DNA from: an uncultured Thermomicrobiales bacterium
GTDB taxonomy: Bacteria > Chloroflexota > Chloroflexia > Thermomicrobiales > UBA6265
Assembly: GCA_902806355.1 (NCBI GenBank)
Contig: CADCWI010000053.1
Coordinates: 1 to 6,093 of the forward strand
DNA: 6,093 nt
Reading direction: 5' to 3'
Made by a program: the position numbers and the translations under genes. Of the stretch, positions 6,060 through 6,093 are shown in pieces; positions within the stretch are counted from its first letter, which is position 1, and every line of letters begins with the position of its first letter. The notes beneath the pieces are model-generated. The model worked only from the letters and a program-made list of their open reading frames with translations, ran no database searches and was not told the DNA's origin.

Positions 6060-6074
6060 TCCACCGGCGGTGGA
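6060..6074. promoter_or_regulatory. 15-bp perfect palindrome, candidate operator
   Basis: TCCACCG and CGGTGGA flank a single central G. It lies 5 bases upstream of TATACT (6080-6085), a good -10 match on the + strand, so it would sit in the spacer of a rightward promoter for a gene outside the window. No good -35 hexamer is found at 16-18 bases, which would fit an activator-dependent promoter or no promoter at all. Confidence 0.35.
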
Positions 6075-6093
6075 TGGCGTATACTGCCAATGA

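Larger units (their letters stand above)
5696..6093. other. xylA upstream noncoding region (398 bases, runs to the window edge)
   Basis: No frame on either strand shows credible coding character here. It contains the xylA Shine-Dalgarno, a possible leader hairpin (5764-5803), a 10-bp perfect palindrome (5870-5879), a weak candidate promoter for xylA (5894-5922), a 15-bp palindrome (6060-6074) and a TATACT hexamer on the + strand (6080-6085). A regulator or transporter gene diverging to the right beyond 6093 would explain the length, but nothing in the window proves it. Confidence 0.6.

Noticed and set aside
6080..6085. Complete rightward promoter using TATACT
   Set aside because: The -10 match is good, but no acceptable -35 hexamer lies 16-18 bases upstream and no gene start is visible before the window ends, so it is mentioned only in the region entry.
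5930..6093. C-terminus of another - strand gene entering from the right edge
   Set aside because: Two - strand frames stay open for about 160-195 bases, but codon third positions are not GC-biased and no conserved motif is visible.

Overview
The window looks like a GC-rich bacterial chromosome segment carrying two converging gene clusters: a two-gene oxidoreductase/hydrolase unit on the + strand (left edge to 1625) and a three-gene D-xylose catabolic cluster on the - strand (5695 down to 1629). The XylA sequence ([53 protein letters not shown]) is very close to what I recall of Thermus XylA. The dehydrogenase belongs to the archaeal-type glucose dehydrogenase family. With the high GC, this suggests a Chloroflexota (Thermomicrobia-like) or Deinococcus-Thermus-like host. 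That placement is an inference from remembered sequences, not a search.

Left half, + strand: the C-terminal part of a DAO-family FAD oxidoreductase enters from the left edge and ends at 852. Its stop codon overlaps the GTG start of a HAD-superfamily hydrolase (849-1625), so the two are probably translationally coupled. The HAD protein has Tyr where phosphatases of the superfamily carry the acid/base Asp.

Centre: only three bases separate the HAD stop from the stop of the opposing dehydrogenase. Both stops lie in one perfect 12-bp inverted repeat (1614-1640), so each protein ends in -DGS. It probably serves as a compact bidirectional terminator.

Right half, - strand, in transcription order: a 398-base leader and promoter region with several palindromes; xylA (xylose isomerase, 5695-4520) with a strong Shine-Dalgarno; an intrinsic-terminator-like hairpin 11 bases after its stop; a gap of about 315 bases holding a second inverted repeat and a doubtful 60-codon ORF that ends on the xylB start; xylB (xylulokinase, 4204-2759); and, overlapping it by ATGA, a glucose-1-dehydrogenase-family zinc enzyme (2762-1629) with an unusual SASG-repeat tail. 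XylA turns D-xylose into D-xylulose and XylB phosphorylates it into the pentose phosphate pathway. The coupled dehydrogenase could oxidise the sugar at C1 or feed a pentitol in as xylulose; the sequence alone does not decide.

No mobile element, tRNA, rRNA or CRISPR array is visible. The functions are mostly known families. The least explained parts are the dehydrogenase's role and substrate pocket, the noncanonical HAD active site, and the regulatory architecture of the two long noncoding stretches.
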